64,000 nt of DNA from NCBI RefSeq assembly GCF_003710085.1, contig NZ_CP033324.1, forward strand, positions 3,659,501 through 3,723,500. Direction: 5' to 3'. Shown here one piece after another: positions 1-9,151 of the stretch. How positions within the stretch are numbered: position 1 is the first letter of the stretch; each line of letters opens with the position of its first letter. The position numbers were made by a program, and so were the translations under genes. Origin of the DNA: Nocardioides pantholopis. GTDB taxonomy: Bacteria; Actinomycetota; Actinomycetes; Propionibacteriales; Nocardioidaceae. The notes below the pieces were generated by a model. The model was given only the letters and a program-made list of their open reading frames with translations. It ran no database searches and was not told the DNA's origin.

Positions 1-1819
1 TGATCGTCACCGGGATCTCGACGGTGGCGGTCGTGCCGGTGGCCGTCGTGGGCACCGTCCAGGTCAGCGTGTTGCCGCTGCGGGTGACACCTGCCGGCAG
101 GGTGCCGAGGGTGGCGTCGTCGGTGAGCGCGGTGATGTCGACGGTGACGACACCGTCGGTGAGCGCGACCCGGCCGGTGTTGGCGGCGCTGAGCGTGTAG
201 GTCATCGCGGTGCCGGAGGCCTGGGTGCCCTGGCCGGGCGTGGAGGTCAGGGACACGTCGTACTTGGCCGGCCAGGCGGGCTTGTCGGCGTCGTAGATCC
301 AGTCCTGCCAGAACGCGTCGAGGTCGTGGCCCGAGATCTCCTCGGCGAGGTCCTTGAGCCGGTCACCGCGCGGGCTCTGCCCGGCGTACGTCGTCTGCCA
401 CTCCTTCATGACGGCGAAGAAGTCGCGGTCACGCAGCACCGTGCGCAGCGCCTCCCAGAACTGCGCGCCGCGCGTGTAGGTCTGGTAGCCGTAGAGGTCC
501 GACGGGTCGGTCTGCGCCCCGGGCGGCGTCCGCCAGTTGGCGCTGGTCGGCGCCGTGCCGTTCCAGCTGTTGTAGTACGTCGTCTCGACGGCGGCCGGGT
601 TGGGCGTCGCCGGGGCGAGCACGCTGTTGTGCCAGGTGGGCGCCCACGTGCCCATGCCCTCGTTGATCCAGATGTCGGTCCACAGGCCGGGCGAGACGTT
701 GTCGCCGTACCACTGGTGGGCGAGCTCGTGGATCAGCGTGTTGCCGTTGACCGAGCCGGCGCTCGGGAAGAACGAGCGGTCCTGGGTCTCGAGCGCGTAG
801 TTGATGCCCGAGGGCACGGTGTCGATGACGACGCCGGTGCTGTTGCCCGGGTAGGGGCCGAAGATCGACTCCAGGCGGTTGATGATCGGGCCGATCTGGG
901 TGCGGCGGTTGCGGATGGTCGTCTTGTTGGCGTCCGACAGCGCGGCGTCCATGAAGGACCACTCGGGGATGACCCTGCCGCTGGCCAGGGTCACCTGCGA
1001 CTCCATCACGTCGTACCTGCCGATGGAGATCAGGGCCAGCTCGCTGGCCATCTGCTTCTCCTGGACCCACTCCCAGGTGGTCCGCCGACCGTTGACGCTG
1101 GGGGTCCTCGAGACCAGCTCGCCGTTGCTGACCGCGGCGGCGGGGCCGGTGCCGGTCGCGCTGGTCAGCGTCGAGGGGATGTCGAGGGAGAAGGTGTACG
1201 TCGCCTTGTCGCCGGGCGTGTTGTTGTTCGGGTAGCCCGCCATCGAGCCGACGGGCTGGCCCATGAAGATGGCGCCGTCGGTCGTCGGGGCCCAGCCCTC
1301 CCACGAGTCGTCGGGGTCGACGTGGACCTTCGGGTTGCCGTGGTACTTCACGACGGTGGTGAACTCGCCCTCGACCGGCGTCGCAGGGGTGATGATCAGC
1401 TTGAACTTGATCGCGGCGTTGTCCTGGACCCGCTCGAACGTCGCGGGCTGGCCGTCGACGGTGACCGAGTCGATCTCCAGGCCCTCGAAGTCCAGGGAGA
1501 ACGAGCGTAGCGGCGCGCCGGTCGTCGCGGCGACCATGGTGGTCGAGGCGGACCCGAAGTTGCCGGTCATCATGGAGCCGACGACGCCGGTGGCGTTCCA
1601 GGCGATGTCCACGTCGTAGTGCAGCGCGTCGTACCCACCGTTGCCGACGTGCGGGAAAATGGCGTCCCCGGCAGTCTGCGGGCCGTCGACGGGGGCGACG
1701 GGATCGGCGTACGACGGCGCCGCCGTCGCGCCGAGCCCGCTCGCCATCAGCACGATCGGCACGGCCCGAGCGGCGGTCCTGCGCCACCGGGAGTGCCCGG
1801 CAGTTCTGGTCAAGGTCAT
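1..1819 (-). CDS. Secreted M1-family zinc aminopeptidase (3' end cut by window)
   Basis: At least 606 codons are present; the C-terminus lies outside the window. The zinc site is complete: HELAH at residues 364-368 and the third ligand Glu387 in NEGMGTW. The substrate loop reads ALETQ instead of the classic GAMEN. An Arg-rich N-terminus, a hydrophobic stretch (VPIVLMASGLGATA) and A-S-Y-A make a secretion signal, so the enzyme probably trims N-terminal residues from peptides outside the cell. The last visible ~80 residues resemble a DUF11/CARDB-type beta domain. I chose the ATG at 1819 because AAGG lies 6 nt upstream; an ATG at 1825 is in frame but poorly placed. A TGGGTC-CCGA-GACCCA inverted repeat (1845-1860) lies in the leader. 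Confidence 0.9.
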   Translation of the reverse strand, partial: MTLTRTAGHSRWRRTAARAVPIVLMASGLGATAAPSYADPVAPVDGPQTAGDAIFPHVGNGGYDALHYDVDIAWNATGVVGSMMTGNFGSASTTMVAATTGAPLRSFSLDFEGLEIDSVTVDGQPATFERVQDNAAIKFKLIITPATPVEGEFTTVVKYHGNPKVHVDPDDSWEGWAPTTDGAIFMGQPVGSMAGYPNNNTPGDKATYTFSLDIPSTLTSATGTGPAAAVSNGELVSRTPSVNGRRTTWEWVQEKQMASELALISIGRYDVMESQVTLASGRVIPEWSFMDAALSDANKTTIRNRRTQIGPIINRLESIFGPYPGNSTGVVIDTVPSGINYALETQDRSFFPSAGSVNGNTLIHELAHQWYGDNVSPGLWTDIWINEGMGTWAPTWHNSVLAPATPNPAAVETTYYNSWNGTAPTSANWRTPPGAQTDPSDLYGYQTYTRGAQFWEALRTVLRDRDFFAVMKEWQTTYAGQSPRGDRLKDLAEEISGHDLDAFWQDWIYDADKPAWPAKYDVSLTSTPGQGTQASGTAMTYTLSAANTGRVALTDGVVTVDITALTDDATLGTLPAGVTRSGNTLTWTVPTTATGTTATVEIPVTI

Positions 1820-1892
1820 CTGCATCCTTAGTCGGTCGGATCGATGGGTCCCGAGACCCAGGTGACCGTAGGCACAGATCGTTTCCCGAGCG

Positions 1893-2039
1893 TTAAGGAG
1901 ATGTCCGATCGTCAGACGAGGTCTGGACCTGTGAGCGCGAGGGGGCGGCGAACTCGATCACCCGGGTGATGCGGGCCACGGCGCGCCGGATCCCAAACCG
2001 CCGCTTCGGCGACCGGTGACGTGTGCGTGGCGTGCCCAT
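1893..2039 (-). CDS. Small basic protein, 48 aa, function unknown
   Basis: A 48-codon reading frame starts at an ATG with AGGAGG only 4 nt upstream. The N-terminal two thirds are strongly basic (MGTPRTRHRSPKRRFGIRR) and followed by a short amphipathic segment (VARITRVIEF) and a polar Ser/Asp tail. There are no cysteines and no membrane helix. It lies alone between the aminopeptidase and tRNA-Lys. The strong ribosome-binding site is the main support; I do not recognise a family. It could be a nucleic-acid-binding small protein or a chance frame. Confidence 0.4.
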   Translation of the reverse strand: MGTPRTRHRSPKRRFGIRRAVARITRVIEFAAPSRSQVQTSSDDRTSP

Positions 2040-2162
2040 GGGGCCTCCTGTCCCGACGGTTCTCCCGCGTCCCATGGGCCACCGCCTTCATGAGAAGGTG
2101 CTCAGGCACCTTGGAGGTGGATGCTCTCCCGTGGATTGATCGGATGGAGCTCCGCATGTCCG

Positions 2163-2235
2163 GGGCCCCTAGCTCAATTGGCAGAGCAGGAGACTTTTAA
2201 TCTCTTGGTTGTGGGTTCGAGTCCCACGGGGCCTA
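2163..2235 (+). tRNA. tRNA-Lys (anticodon TTT)
   Basis: Full cloverleaf by eye: acceptor GGGCCCC paired with GGGGCCT (one G-U), D stem GCTC/GAGC, anticodon stem GGAGA/TCTCT around loop CTTTTAA (anticodon TTT), and T arm GTGGG-TTCGAGT-CCCAC. The discriminator base is A; the CCA end is not fully encoded. Confidence 0.97.
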
Positions 2236-2516
2236 CCGCCTCTTTCCGCTCCGGCGTGGCGGCTGCGCGCGGGAAGGTGCGACTTCCCGACCTTGAACCG
2301 GGCGCCGCCTCGACCACCGACAGCGGGGCCAGCGCGGACCGGCTGGGCGCCCCCGATCGTGGTGGGCGTCCGTCCGGTGTCGTCGGCGTACCGCCGGACG
2401 ACCTGAGAGCTCCGGCGCAACCCTGGACTTCTGGGGCAGAACTGGAACTTCTGGGCCGACATTTCCCCCGAGAAGTTCCGGTTTTCCCCGGTTAACCGGG
2501 GACTTCGCCCCGCCCC
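2236..2516. other. Intergenic region with inverted repeats
   Basis: No convincing gene. The right half holds two inverted repeats: GGAACTTCT (2444-2452) with its complement at 2471-2479, and a perfect 16-bp palindrome at 2486-2501. A partial direct copy of the first arm (GGACTTCT, near 2425) precedes it. The segment lies between tRNA-Lys on the plus strand and the 3' end of the minus-strand kinase, so termination is the simplest role. Confidence 0.5.
2486..2501. terminator. Perfect palindrome, probable bidirectional terminator
   Basis: CCCCGG-TTAA-CCGGGG can fold into a 6-bp stem with a 4-nt loop. It is preceded by GTTTT on the plus strand, which gives an AAAAC run after the hairpin on the minus strand. 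It sits 15 bp past the stop of the minus-strand sensor kinase and downstream of tRNA-Lys. A protein-binding palindrome is the alternative. Confidence 0.4.
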
Positions 2517-4175
2517 TCACCCCCGCACCGGGACCGCCCAGGTCAGCCGGGTGCCGGCGCCGGGAGCGCTGACGATCTCGCAGCGGCCGCCGAGCTGCTC
2601 GGCGCGGCGGCGCATGTTGCCCAGGCCGCTCTCGTGCAGGTCGGCGGGCAGGCCGCGGCCGTCGTCGGCGACGCAGAGCACGATCTCCTCGCCAGCGGTG
2701 AGCGAGACCTCCACGGCCGTGGCCTCCGCGTGCCGGCTGGTGTTGGAGAGCGCCTCGCCGAGCACCGCGAGCAGGTGCGGCGCCAGCTCGTCGGGCACCA
2801 GGGTCCGGACCGGCCCGGTGAACCGCAGCGAGGGTCGGAACTTCAGGGTCCCGGCCGCGCGGTCCACCATCCGGCTCACCTCGGCCTGGATGTCGGAGGC
2901 CGTCTCCAGGGAGCCCAGCGCGAAGATCGTGCGCCGGATCTCCTTGATCGTCGCGTCGAGCTCGTCGACCGAGGACTCCAGCCGCCCGGCCAGCTCGGGG
3001 CTGCCGGCCTGGCGGGCCGACGTCTGCAGCCCCAGGCCGACCGCGAAGAGCCGCTGGATGACGACGTCGTGCAGGTCCCGGGCGATCCGGTCCCGGTCCT
3101 CGAAGACCATCAGCCGCTCCTGGTCGGCGCGGGCCCGGGCCACCTGGAGCGCCAGCGTCGCCTGCTCGGCGAAGCTCGCCGGCAGCGCGGCGTCCACCTC
3201 GTGGTGCAGGTCCGCGCGCTCCGGGGTCCAGGCCAGGCCCAGCGCGCCCTCCACGCCGCCGGAGCTGCGCAGCGGCACGATCAGCGCCGGCCCGAACCGG
3301 TCGCCGCCGCCGAGCCCGGGCACCGAGACCGCCGCCCCGGTCCGCACCGCCTCGCAGGTGTGTACGCCGGCCAGCTCGCGGGCCGGCACGTCGGACGGGT
3401 CCGTCCCCGAGACCACCTGGAGGGCCAGGTCGTCCTCGTCGCCGGTCGCCACCCAGGCGACGTCCGCGCCCGACACCTCGCGGGCCCGGTCCGCGACCGC
3501 CTGGAGCGCGTCCAGGCCGTGGGCCCGGCCCGCCAGCAGCGCCGTGATCTCCGCTGTCGCCTCCAGCCAGCGCTGCCGCCGCGAGGCCTCCTCGTAGAGG
3601 CGCGCGTTCTCGATCACCACGCCGGCCGCGGCCGCGAGCGCGACCACGACCTCCTCGTCCTGCTCGGTGAAGTCGACGCCCCCGACCTTCTCGGTCAGGT
3701 AGAGGTTGCCGAAGACCCGGTCCCGGATCCGCACCGGCACGCCCAGGAACGAGCTCATCGGCGGGTGGTGGGCCGGGAAGCCGTACGACGCCGGGTGCGC
3801 CGCGATGTCGTGCAGCCGCAGCGGCTCGGGCCGGTCGATGATGATCCCCAGCAGGCCGTGCCCGGTCGGCAGGTCGCCGATCTCGGTGACCTGCTCGCCC
3901 GAGAGGCCGTGGTGGATGAACGTGCGCAGCCGCTTGCCCGGCCCGCCGCCGAGCACCCCGAGCGCGGCGTACTTCGCCCCGACCAGGTCGCAGGCCACCT
4001 CGACGATCCGCGCCAGCACGCCGTCCACCGACAGGTCTGCGGCCATCGTGACCACCGCGTCCAGCAGCAGCCGCAGCCGCTCCTGCTCGTCGAGGACACC
4101 GTCGACCCGGCTCAGCACCTCGCGCAGCAACTGGTCGAAGCTGGCGTCTCCGAGACCGGAGGGGTTCGTGGTCAC
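2517..4175 (-). CDS. dosS: DosS/DevS-like GAF-GAF sensor histidine kinase
   Basis: 552 aa. Order: a short N-terminus, GAF domain 1 (about 55-200), GAF domain 2 (about 215-350), HisKA_3 with phospho-acceptor His369 in RDLHD, and a HATPase with GEALSNTSRHA and DDGRGL. GAF1 contains GFPAHHPPMSSFLGVPVRIR, very close to the haem-binding GAF-A of mycobacterial DosS, so a haem-based oxygen/redox sensor is likely; haem binding itself is inferred. The GTG start has AAGGAG 8 nt upstream. It is transcribed away from the PPOX gene, with a Dos-type palindrome between them. The cognate regulator is probably the DosR protein one gene further on. Confidence 0.9.
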   Translation of the reverse strand: MTTNPSGLGDASFDQLLREVLSRVDGVLDEQERLRLLLDAVVTMAADLSVDGVLARIVEVACDLVGAKYAALGVLGGGPGKRLRTFIHHGLSGEQVTEIGDLPTGHGLLGIIIDRPEPLRLHDIAAHPASYGFPAHHPPMSSFLGVPVRIRDRVFGNLYLTEKVGGVDFTEQDEEVVVALAAAAGVVIENARLYEEASRRQRWLEATAEITALLAGRAHGLDALQAVADRAREVSGADVAWVATGDEDDLALQVVSGTDPSDVPARELAGVHTCEAVRTGAAVSVPGLGGGDRFGPALIVPLRSSGGVEGALGLAWTPERADLHHEVDAALPASFAEQATLALQVARARADQERLMVFEDRDRIARDLHDVVIQRLFAVGLGLQTSARQAGSPELAGRLESSVDELDATIKEIRRTIFALGSLETASDIQAEVSRMVDRAAGTLKFRPSLRFTGPVRTLVPDELAPHLLAVLGEALSNTSRHAEATAVEVSLTAGEEIVLCVADDGRGLPADLHESGLGNMRRRAEQLGGRCEIVSAPGAGTRLTWAVPVRG

Positions 4176-4220
4176 GGCAGGCTCCTTCCGGGCCGGGCGC
4201 GGCTCACGCTAGCAACACCC

Positions 4221-4256
4221 GGGACCGAGGTCCCGGCCGGCCGGGACGTCGGGCCG
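4221..4256. promoter_or_regulatory. Tandem DosR-type boxes between dosS and the PPOX gene
   Basis: The primary box GGGACC-GA-GGTCCC (4221-4234) has perfectly complementary arms and matches the half-site layout of the mycobacterial DosR box (GGGACT-N2-AGTCCC). A weaker copy, GGGACG-TC-GGGCCG, begins 22 bp later. The pair lies 46 bp from the dosS start and 74-96 bp from the PPOX start, so it could serve both genes. The same layout recurs at 5573, 6562 and 12510. Confidence 0.65.
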
Positions 4257-4329
4257 GTGGCCGGGCAACCGGATCGGGGGCACCATGGAGCGCACGGACC
4301 CAGCGGACCAGCGGACAGGCGGAGGCACC

Positions 4330-4746
4330 ATGAAACCCGAGATGCCCTGGGGTGGCGGCCGGATCCTCGAGCTCGACACCGAGGAGTGCTGGGAGCTGAT
4401 GGGCGGCCGCGAGACCGGCCGGGTCGGCTGGGGCGGGCCGGAGGGTCAGACCATCCACCCGGTCAACCACGCCGTCGGGAACGGCGCCGTGTGGCTGCGC
4501 ACCACGGCGTACTCGTCGCTGGCCCGCGAGGCCGACGAGAGCCCGGTGGCCTTCCAGGTCGACGACATCGACGACGTCACCCGGGCCGGTTGGAGCGTGC
4601 TGGTGCGGGGCACCGCGCACCTCACCTGGCCCGGCGAGGCCGCCCGCGACCTCCCCGAGCTGGAGCCGTGGGTCGAGGGGCTGCGCCCGGTGTGGGTGCA
4701 GATCCGGCCCACCGCGGTCACCGGGCGACGGCTGCTGCCGCGCTGA
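4330..4746 (+). CDS. Pyridoxamine-phosphate-oxidase-fold (PPOX) flavin-binding protein
   Basis: 138 aa. It has the split-barrel pattern of small PPOX proteins: an N-terminal LDTEECWELMGGRETGRVGW strand pair, then HPVNHAVGNGAVWLRT, VAFQVDDID and a final strand WVQIRPTAVTGRRLLP. Such proteins bind FMN or F420 and are common members of actinobacterial Dos regulons; the substrate is unknown. The ATG at 4330 has GGAGG 4 nt upstream and is preferred over an in-frame start at 4285 with no ribosome-binding site. It stands between dosS and dosR and carries a Dos-type box pair upstream. Confidence 0.8.
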   Translation: MKPEMPWGGGRILELDTEECWELMGGRETGRVGWGGPEGQTIHPVNHAVGNGAVWLRTTAYSSLAREADESPVAFQVDDIDDVTRAGWSVLVRGTAHLTWPGEAARDLPELEPWVEGLRPVWVQIRPTAVTGRRLLPR

Positions 4747-4751
4747 GCCGT

Positions 4752-4824
4752 CCGGCGCCGCGGCTCAGTGCTGCCGGCGCCGCGGCTCAGTGCTGCCGGC
4801 GCCGCGGCTCAGTGCTGCCGGCGC
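4752..4824. repeat. 22-bp tandem repeat, 3 copies, overlapping the dosR stop
   Basis: Three identical 22-bp units (4752-4773, 4774-4795, 4796-4817) are followed by a 7-bp partial copy. Each unit holds the palindromes GGCGCC and CCGCGG and a TCA that is a minus-strand TGA. The real dosR stop (4809-4811) is in the copy nearest the gene, so the other two duplicate the last codons and stop out of frame. It looks like replication slippage. Confidence 0.9.
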
Positions 4825-5504
4825 TTGTTGGCGTAGATCGCGGCCTGGGTGCGGCTCTCCAGCCCGAGCTTGGCCAGCAGCGAGGAGACGTAGTTCTTGA
4901 CAGTCTTCTCGGCCAGGAACATCTGCTCGGCGATCTGGCGGTTGGTCAGCCCCTGCGCGATCAGGTCGAGGATCTTCTGCTCCTGCCCGGTCAGCCGCTC
5001 CAGGGTCGCGTCCTTCGGCGGCCCGTTGCGCAGCCGCTCCAGCACCTGGGCGGTCACCGCCGGGTCCAGCATCGACTGGCCCTCCGCCACCCGGCGCACG
5101 GTCTCGATCAGGTCGTTGCCGCGCACCTGCTTGAGCAGGTAGCCGGCCGCGCCGGCCATGATCGCCGCGAACAGCGCCTCGTCGTCGTCGTACGACGTGA
5201 GGATCAGCGCCGCGATCGAAGGGTCCACCGAGCGCACGTCGCGGCACACGTCGATGCCCGAGCCGTCGGGGAGCCGGCCGTCGAGGATCGCGACGTCCGG
5301 GCGCAGCGCCGGGATCCGGGCGGTGGCCTCCGCGGCCAGCCCGGACTCGCCGACGACCTCGATGTCGCCCTCGCTCTCGAGGAGGTCCTTGATCCCGCGG
5401 CGCACCACCTCGTGGTCGTCGAGCAGGTAGACCCGGATCGGTCCCGACCCGGACGTGGTCGCGGGCGCCGACTGCGGCGCGGGGCGGCTGGTGGGCTCTG
5501 CCAT
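4809..5504 (-). CDS. dosR: DosR/DevR response regulator (NarL/FixJ family)
   Basis: 231 aa. A receiver domain (about 22-140: RVYLLDDHEVVRRG, phospho-acceptor Asp in AILDGRLPDG, switch Thr in LTSYDDDE, Lys in GYLLK) is followed by a LuxR-type helix-turn-helix (about 165-225: LTNRQIAEQMFLAEKTVKNY). The recognition helix and the SLLAKLG segment are nearly those of mycobacterial DosR, the hypoxia/NO/CO dormancy activator. The ATG at 5504 gives an unstructured 20-residue N-terminal extension. It is divergent from the Acg-type nitroreductase, with a Dos box pair between. Likely partner: the DosS-like kinase at 2517. Confidence 0.92.
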   Translation of the reverse strand: MAEPTSRPAPQSAPATTSGSGPIRVYLLDDHEVVRRGIKDLLESEGDIEVVGESGLAAEATARIPALRPDVAILDGRLPDGSGIDVCRDVRSVDPSIAALILTSYDDDEALFAAIMAGAAGYLLKQVRGNDLIETVRRVAEGQSMLDPAVTAQVLERLRNGPPKDATLERLTGQEQKILDLIAQGLTNRQIAEQMFLAEKTVKNYVSSLLAKLGLESRTQAAIYANKRRQH

Positions 5505-5572
5505 GGCCCGCAACCTACCCCGCCCGGAGGGTTCGACCGCGCCACCGGGTCGGCCCGGGCCCGCAGGATCCC

Positions 5573-5609
5573 GGGACCTACGCCCCTGTCGCACCGGGTC
5601 CCTACGGGC
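5573..5609. promoter_or_regulatory. Tandem DosR-type boxes between dosR and the nitroreductase
   Basis: GGGACC-TA-CGCCCC (5573-5586) keeps the left half-site exactly and the right one partly. A second, weaker element, GGGTCC-CT-ACGGGC, starts 23 bp later. The pair lies 43 bp before the nitroreductase start and 69 bp from the dosR start, which fits autoregulation. It is the weakest of the four Dos-type sites. Confidence 0.5.
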
Positions 5610-5651
5610 GAGGGTGGGGAACCCAGCACGCACGGTCGAGAGGAGCCCCGG

Positions 5652-6551
5652 ATGACCAGCACCGCCGTCCCGCCCGCGGGCCGCTCCCGGGCCCGCCGCC
5701 CCCCGGTCGACGTCGTCGAGCTGGCCTGCCGCGCCCCCAGCGTGCACAACAGCCAGCCCTGGCGGTGGCGGGTCGGCGGCACTGCGGACGCGCCCACCCT
5801 GGACCTGTACGCCGACCGGACCCGGCAGCACCCCACCGACCCGGTGGGTCGCAACCTCGTCCTCAGTTGTGGCGCCGCGCTGCACCACGCCCAGGTGGCC
5901 GCCCGCGGCCTGGGCTGGGCGCCGGCCGTGACCCGCCGGCCCGACCCGGCCGACCCGAACCTGCTGGCCCGGCTCGACCTGGTCCCGGCCCCGCCGTCGG
6001 CCGAGGCCGGCGCCGACCTGCAGGCGCTCCGCGAGCGCCGCACCGACCGGCGACGGTTCACCGCGTGGCCGGTCCCTGCCGGACGGCTGGAGCACCTGGC
6101 GGCGGTCGCGGGCGCCTGGGGCATGCGCGGCGTGCCGGTCCTGGACACCGCGAACCGGTTCCGGGTCGGCATGCTGGTCGCCGAGGCGTTGGAGCTGCAG
6201 GGCGCCGACGAGCGGCACGCCGGCGCTGGCACCGGCACTGATGGCCTCGGTGGCCTCGGCGGCTCCGACGGGCTGCTCGTCCTGACCGCCGAGACCGACG
6301 CCGCCCCCGCCTGGCTACGGGCCGGCGAGGCGCTCAGCGCGCTGTGGCTGCGCGCGGTCCGCGACGGACTCGCGGTGGTGCCGCTCAGCCAGGTCGTCGA
6401 GGTCGAGCGGACCCGCTCCGCGCTGGAGCACGACGTGCTGGCCGGCCGCGGGCGCCCGCTGCTGCTGGTCCGGGTCGGCTGGCAGGAGATCGCGCGCAGC
6501 ACCCTCCCCGCCACCGGGCGGCGCCCGGTGGCCGACGTACTCCTCGGCTGA
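5652..6551 (+). CDS. Acg-type nitroreductase-fold protein
   Basis: 299 aa. It has the hallmark motifs of the Acg family (Rv2032/Rv3131 of M. tuberculosis): APSVHNSQPWRW near residue 30, RRTDRRRF in the middle, and a C-terminal LLLVRVGW strand followed by TGRRPVADVL. The fold is that of FMN-binding nitroreductases, but Acg proteins have a lid over the flavin and may store rather than turn over FMN. A Gly-rich insertion (TGTDGLGGLGGSDG) occurs near residue 200. The ATG at 5652 follows AGGAG. In mycobacteria Acg genes are among the best DosR targets, and a Dos-type box pair lies just upstream here. Confidence 0.85.
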   Translation: MTSTAVPPAGRSRARRPPVDVVELACRAPSVHNSQPWRWRVGGTADAPTLDLYADRTRQHPTDPVGRNLVLSCGAALHHAQVAARGLGWAPAVTRRPDPADPNLLARLDLVPAPPSAEAGADLQALRERRTDRRRFTAWPVPAGRLEHLAAVAGAWGMRGVPVLDTANRFRVGMLVAEALELQGADERHAGAGTGTDGLGGLGGSDGLLVLTAETDAAPAWLRAGEALSALWLRAVRDGLAVVPLSQVVEVERTRSALEHDVLAGRGRPLLLVRVGWQEIARSTLPATGRRPVADVLLG

Positions 6552-6561
6552 GCAGCCCCTC

Positions 6562-6598
6562 GGGACGAAGGTCCCCCGCAGGTGGGGACGCCAGACCG
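6562..6598. promoter_or_regulatory. Tandem DosR-type boxes upstream of cydABDC
   Basis: GGGACG-AA-GGTCCC (6562-6575) is a clear Dos-type palindrome, with a second partial copy, GGGACG-CC-AGACCG, 23 bp downstream. The pair lies 66-102 bp before the cydA GTG. I found no Rex-type TGTGAA-N4-TTCACA site here, so oxygen control of cytochrome bd would go through DosR; this is inference from the site alone. Confidence 0.65.
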
Positions 6599-6663
6599 TG
6601 CCGGCGGGGGTGGCCCGGGCCGCAGGATCGGGGAACATCCCAGATCTCGCTCGAGGAGCCCTC

Positions 6664-8112
6664 GTGGACCCGCTGGACATCGCACGGTGGCAGTTCGCCA
6701 TCACGACCGTCTACCACTTCATGTTCGTCCCGATCAGCATCGGACTCTCGGCGATGGTCGCCGGCTACGAGACCGCGTGGCTGCGCACCCGCAACCCGAT
6801 GTACCTGCGGCTCACGAAGTTCTTCGGGAAGCTGTTCCTGATCAACTTCGCGATCGGGGTCGTGACCGGCATCGTCCAGGAGTTCCAGTTCGGCATGAAC
6901 TGGAGCGACTACTCCCGCTTCGTCGGCGACGTCTTCGGCGCCCCGCTGGCCATCGAGGGGCTGCTGGCGTTCTTCCTCGAGTCGACGTTCCTGGGCCTGT
7001 GGATCTTCGGCTGGGACCGGCTCTCCGGGAAGCTGCACGTCACCTGCATGTGGCTGGTGCACCTCGGCACGCTGTTCTCGGCGTACTTCATCCTCGCCGC
7101 GAACTCCTGGATGCAGAACCCGGTCGGCTTCCTGTTCAACCCCGACACCGGCCGCGCCGAGATGACCGACTTCGCGGCGATCATGTTCAACAAGGTCCAG
7201 CTGGTGACCTTCCCCCACGTGCTGCTCGCGGCGTACATGACCGCCGCCGCCTTCGTCGTCGGCATCGCCTTCTGGCACCTGCGCCGCCAGCCGCCCGGCA
7301 GCGAGGACGCCACGATGTGGCGCAAGGCGGTGCGCACCGGGGCGGCGCTGACGCTGGTCTCCGGTCTCGGCGTCGTCATCGTCGGCGACTTCCAGGGCAA
7401 GGTGATGACCGAGGTCCAGCCCATGAAGATGGCCGCGGCCGAGGCGCTCTACGAGACCGAGGAGCCCGCGTCGTTCTCGGTCTTCACGATCGGCACGCCC
7501 GACGGGAAGGAGGAGAAGTTCGCGATCACGATCCCGAACCTGCTCTCGTTCCTCGCGACCGGCACCTTCGACGGTGAGGTCAAGGGCATCAACCAGCTGC
7601 GCGAGCAGTACCAGGAGACCTACGGCGAGGACCCGGGCGCGGCGTACTACTCCGCCGGGGACTACACCCCGAACATCCCGATCACCTACTGGACCTTCCG
7701 GTTCATGATGGGGCTCGGCTTCGCGGCCATGGCCGTCGCGGCGTGGGTGCTGTGGGCCACCCGCCGCAGCCGGTCGCCGCAGGGCCGGCTGCTGTTCACA
7801 GCGGTCACGCTGCTGCCGTTCATGCCGCTGTTCGCGAACTCGATGGGCTGGATCTTCACCGAGATGGGCCGCCAGCCGTGGGCGGTCTTCGGGCTGATGA
7901 CCACCGCCCGGTCGGTCTCCCCCGGCGTCAGCGCCACCGAGATGCTGATCTCGCTGATCACGCTGACCTCCGTCTACGGCCTGCTCGCGGTGATCGAGGT
8001 CCGGCTGCTGCTCAGCGCCATCCGCCATGGGGCCGACCCGATCGCCGAGGACGAGCTGCCCCGGGTCCGCACCGACGACGACGCGGACAAGCCGTTCGCC
8101 TTCGCCTACTGA
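6664..8112 (+). CDS. cydA: Cytochrome bd oxidase subunit I
   Basis: 482 aa, membrane protein with about nine helices. The haem ligands are recognisable: His18 in TTVYHF, His185 in TFPHVL and Met348 in FRFMM. GRQPW is conserved and the quinol loop is short, as in other actinobacteria. It oxidises quinol and reduces oxygen at high affinity. The GTG at 6664 gives the standard MDPLDIARWQF start and follows GAGGAG; an in-frame GTG 66 bp upstream would add a non-homologous extension. cydB follows after 22 bp and cydDC overlaps cydB, so the three form one operon behind a Dos-type box pair. Confidence 0.96.
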   Translation: MDPLDIARWQFAITTVYHFMFVPISIGLSAMVAGYETAWLRTRNPMYLRLTKFFGKLFLINFAIGVVTGIVQEFQFGMNWSDYSRFVGDVFGAPLAIEGLLAFFLESTFLGLWIFGWDRLSGKLHVTCMWLVHLGTLFSAYFILAANSWMQNPVGFLFNPDTGRAEMTDFAAIMFNKVQLVTFPHVLLAAYMTAAAFVVGIAFWHLRRQPPGSEDATMWRKAVRTGAALTLVSGLGVVIVGDFQGKVMTEVQPMKMAAAEALYETEEPASFSVFTIGTPDGKEEKFAITIPNLLSFLATGTFDGEVKGINQLREQYQETYGEDPGAAYYSAGDYTPNIPITYWTFRFMMGLGFAAMAVAAWVLWATRRSRSPQGRLLFTAVTLLPFMPLFANSMGWIFTEMGRQPWAVFGLMTTARSVSPGVSATEMLISLITLTSVYGLLAVIEVRLLLSAIRHGADPIAEDELPRVRTDDDADKPFAFAY

Positions 8113-8134
8113 TCCGCACAGGAGACACCGACTC

Positions 8135-9147
<1,013 letters not shown>

Positions 9148-9151
<4 letters not shown>

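Noticed and set aside
4752-4824. Short CRISPR-like array
   Set aside because: Repeats are directly adjacent with no spacers, and no cas genes are present. It is a plain tandem repeat. The same holds for 34505-34564.
2634-5651. Long plus-strand frame leading into the nitroreductase
   Set aside because: Upstream of 5652 it runs antisense to dosS and dosR and through the PPOX gene in another frame. The sequence is low complexity, and the real gene has its own AGGAG and start at 5652.
6552-6663. Rex operator before cydA
   Set aside because: No TGTGAA-N4-TTCACA-like palindrome is present in the leader; the only clear dyad is the GGGACG-AA-GGTCCC box.
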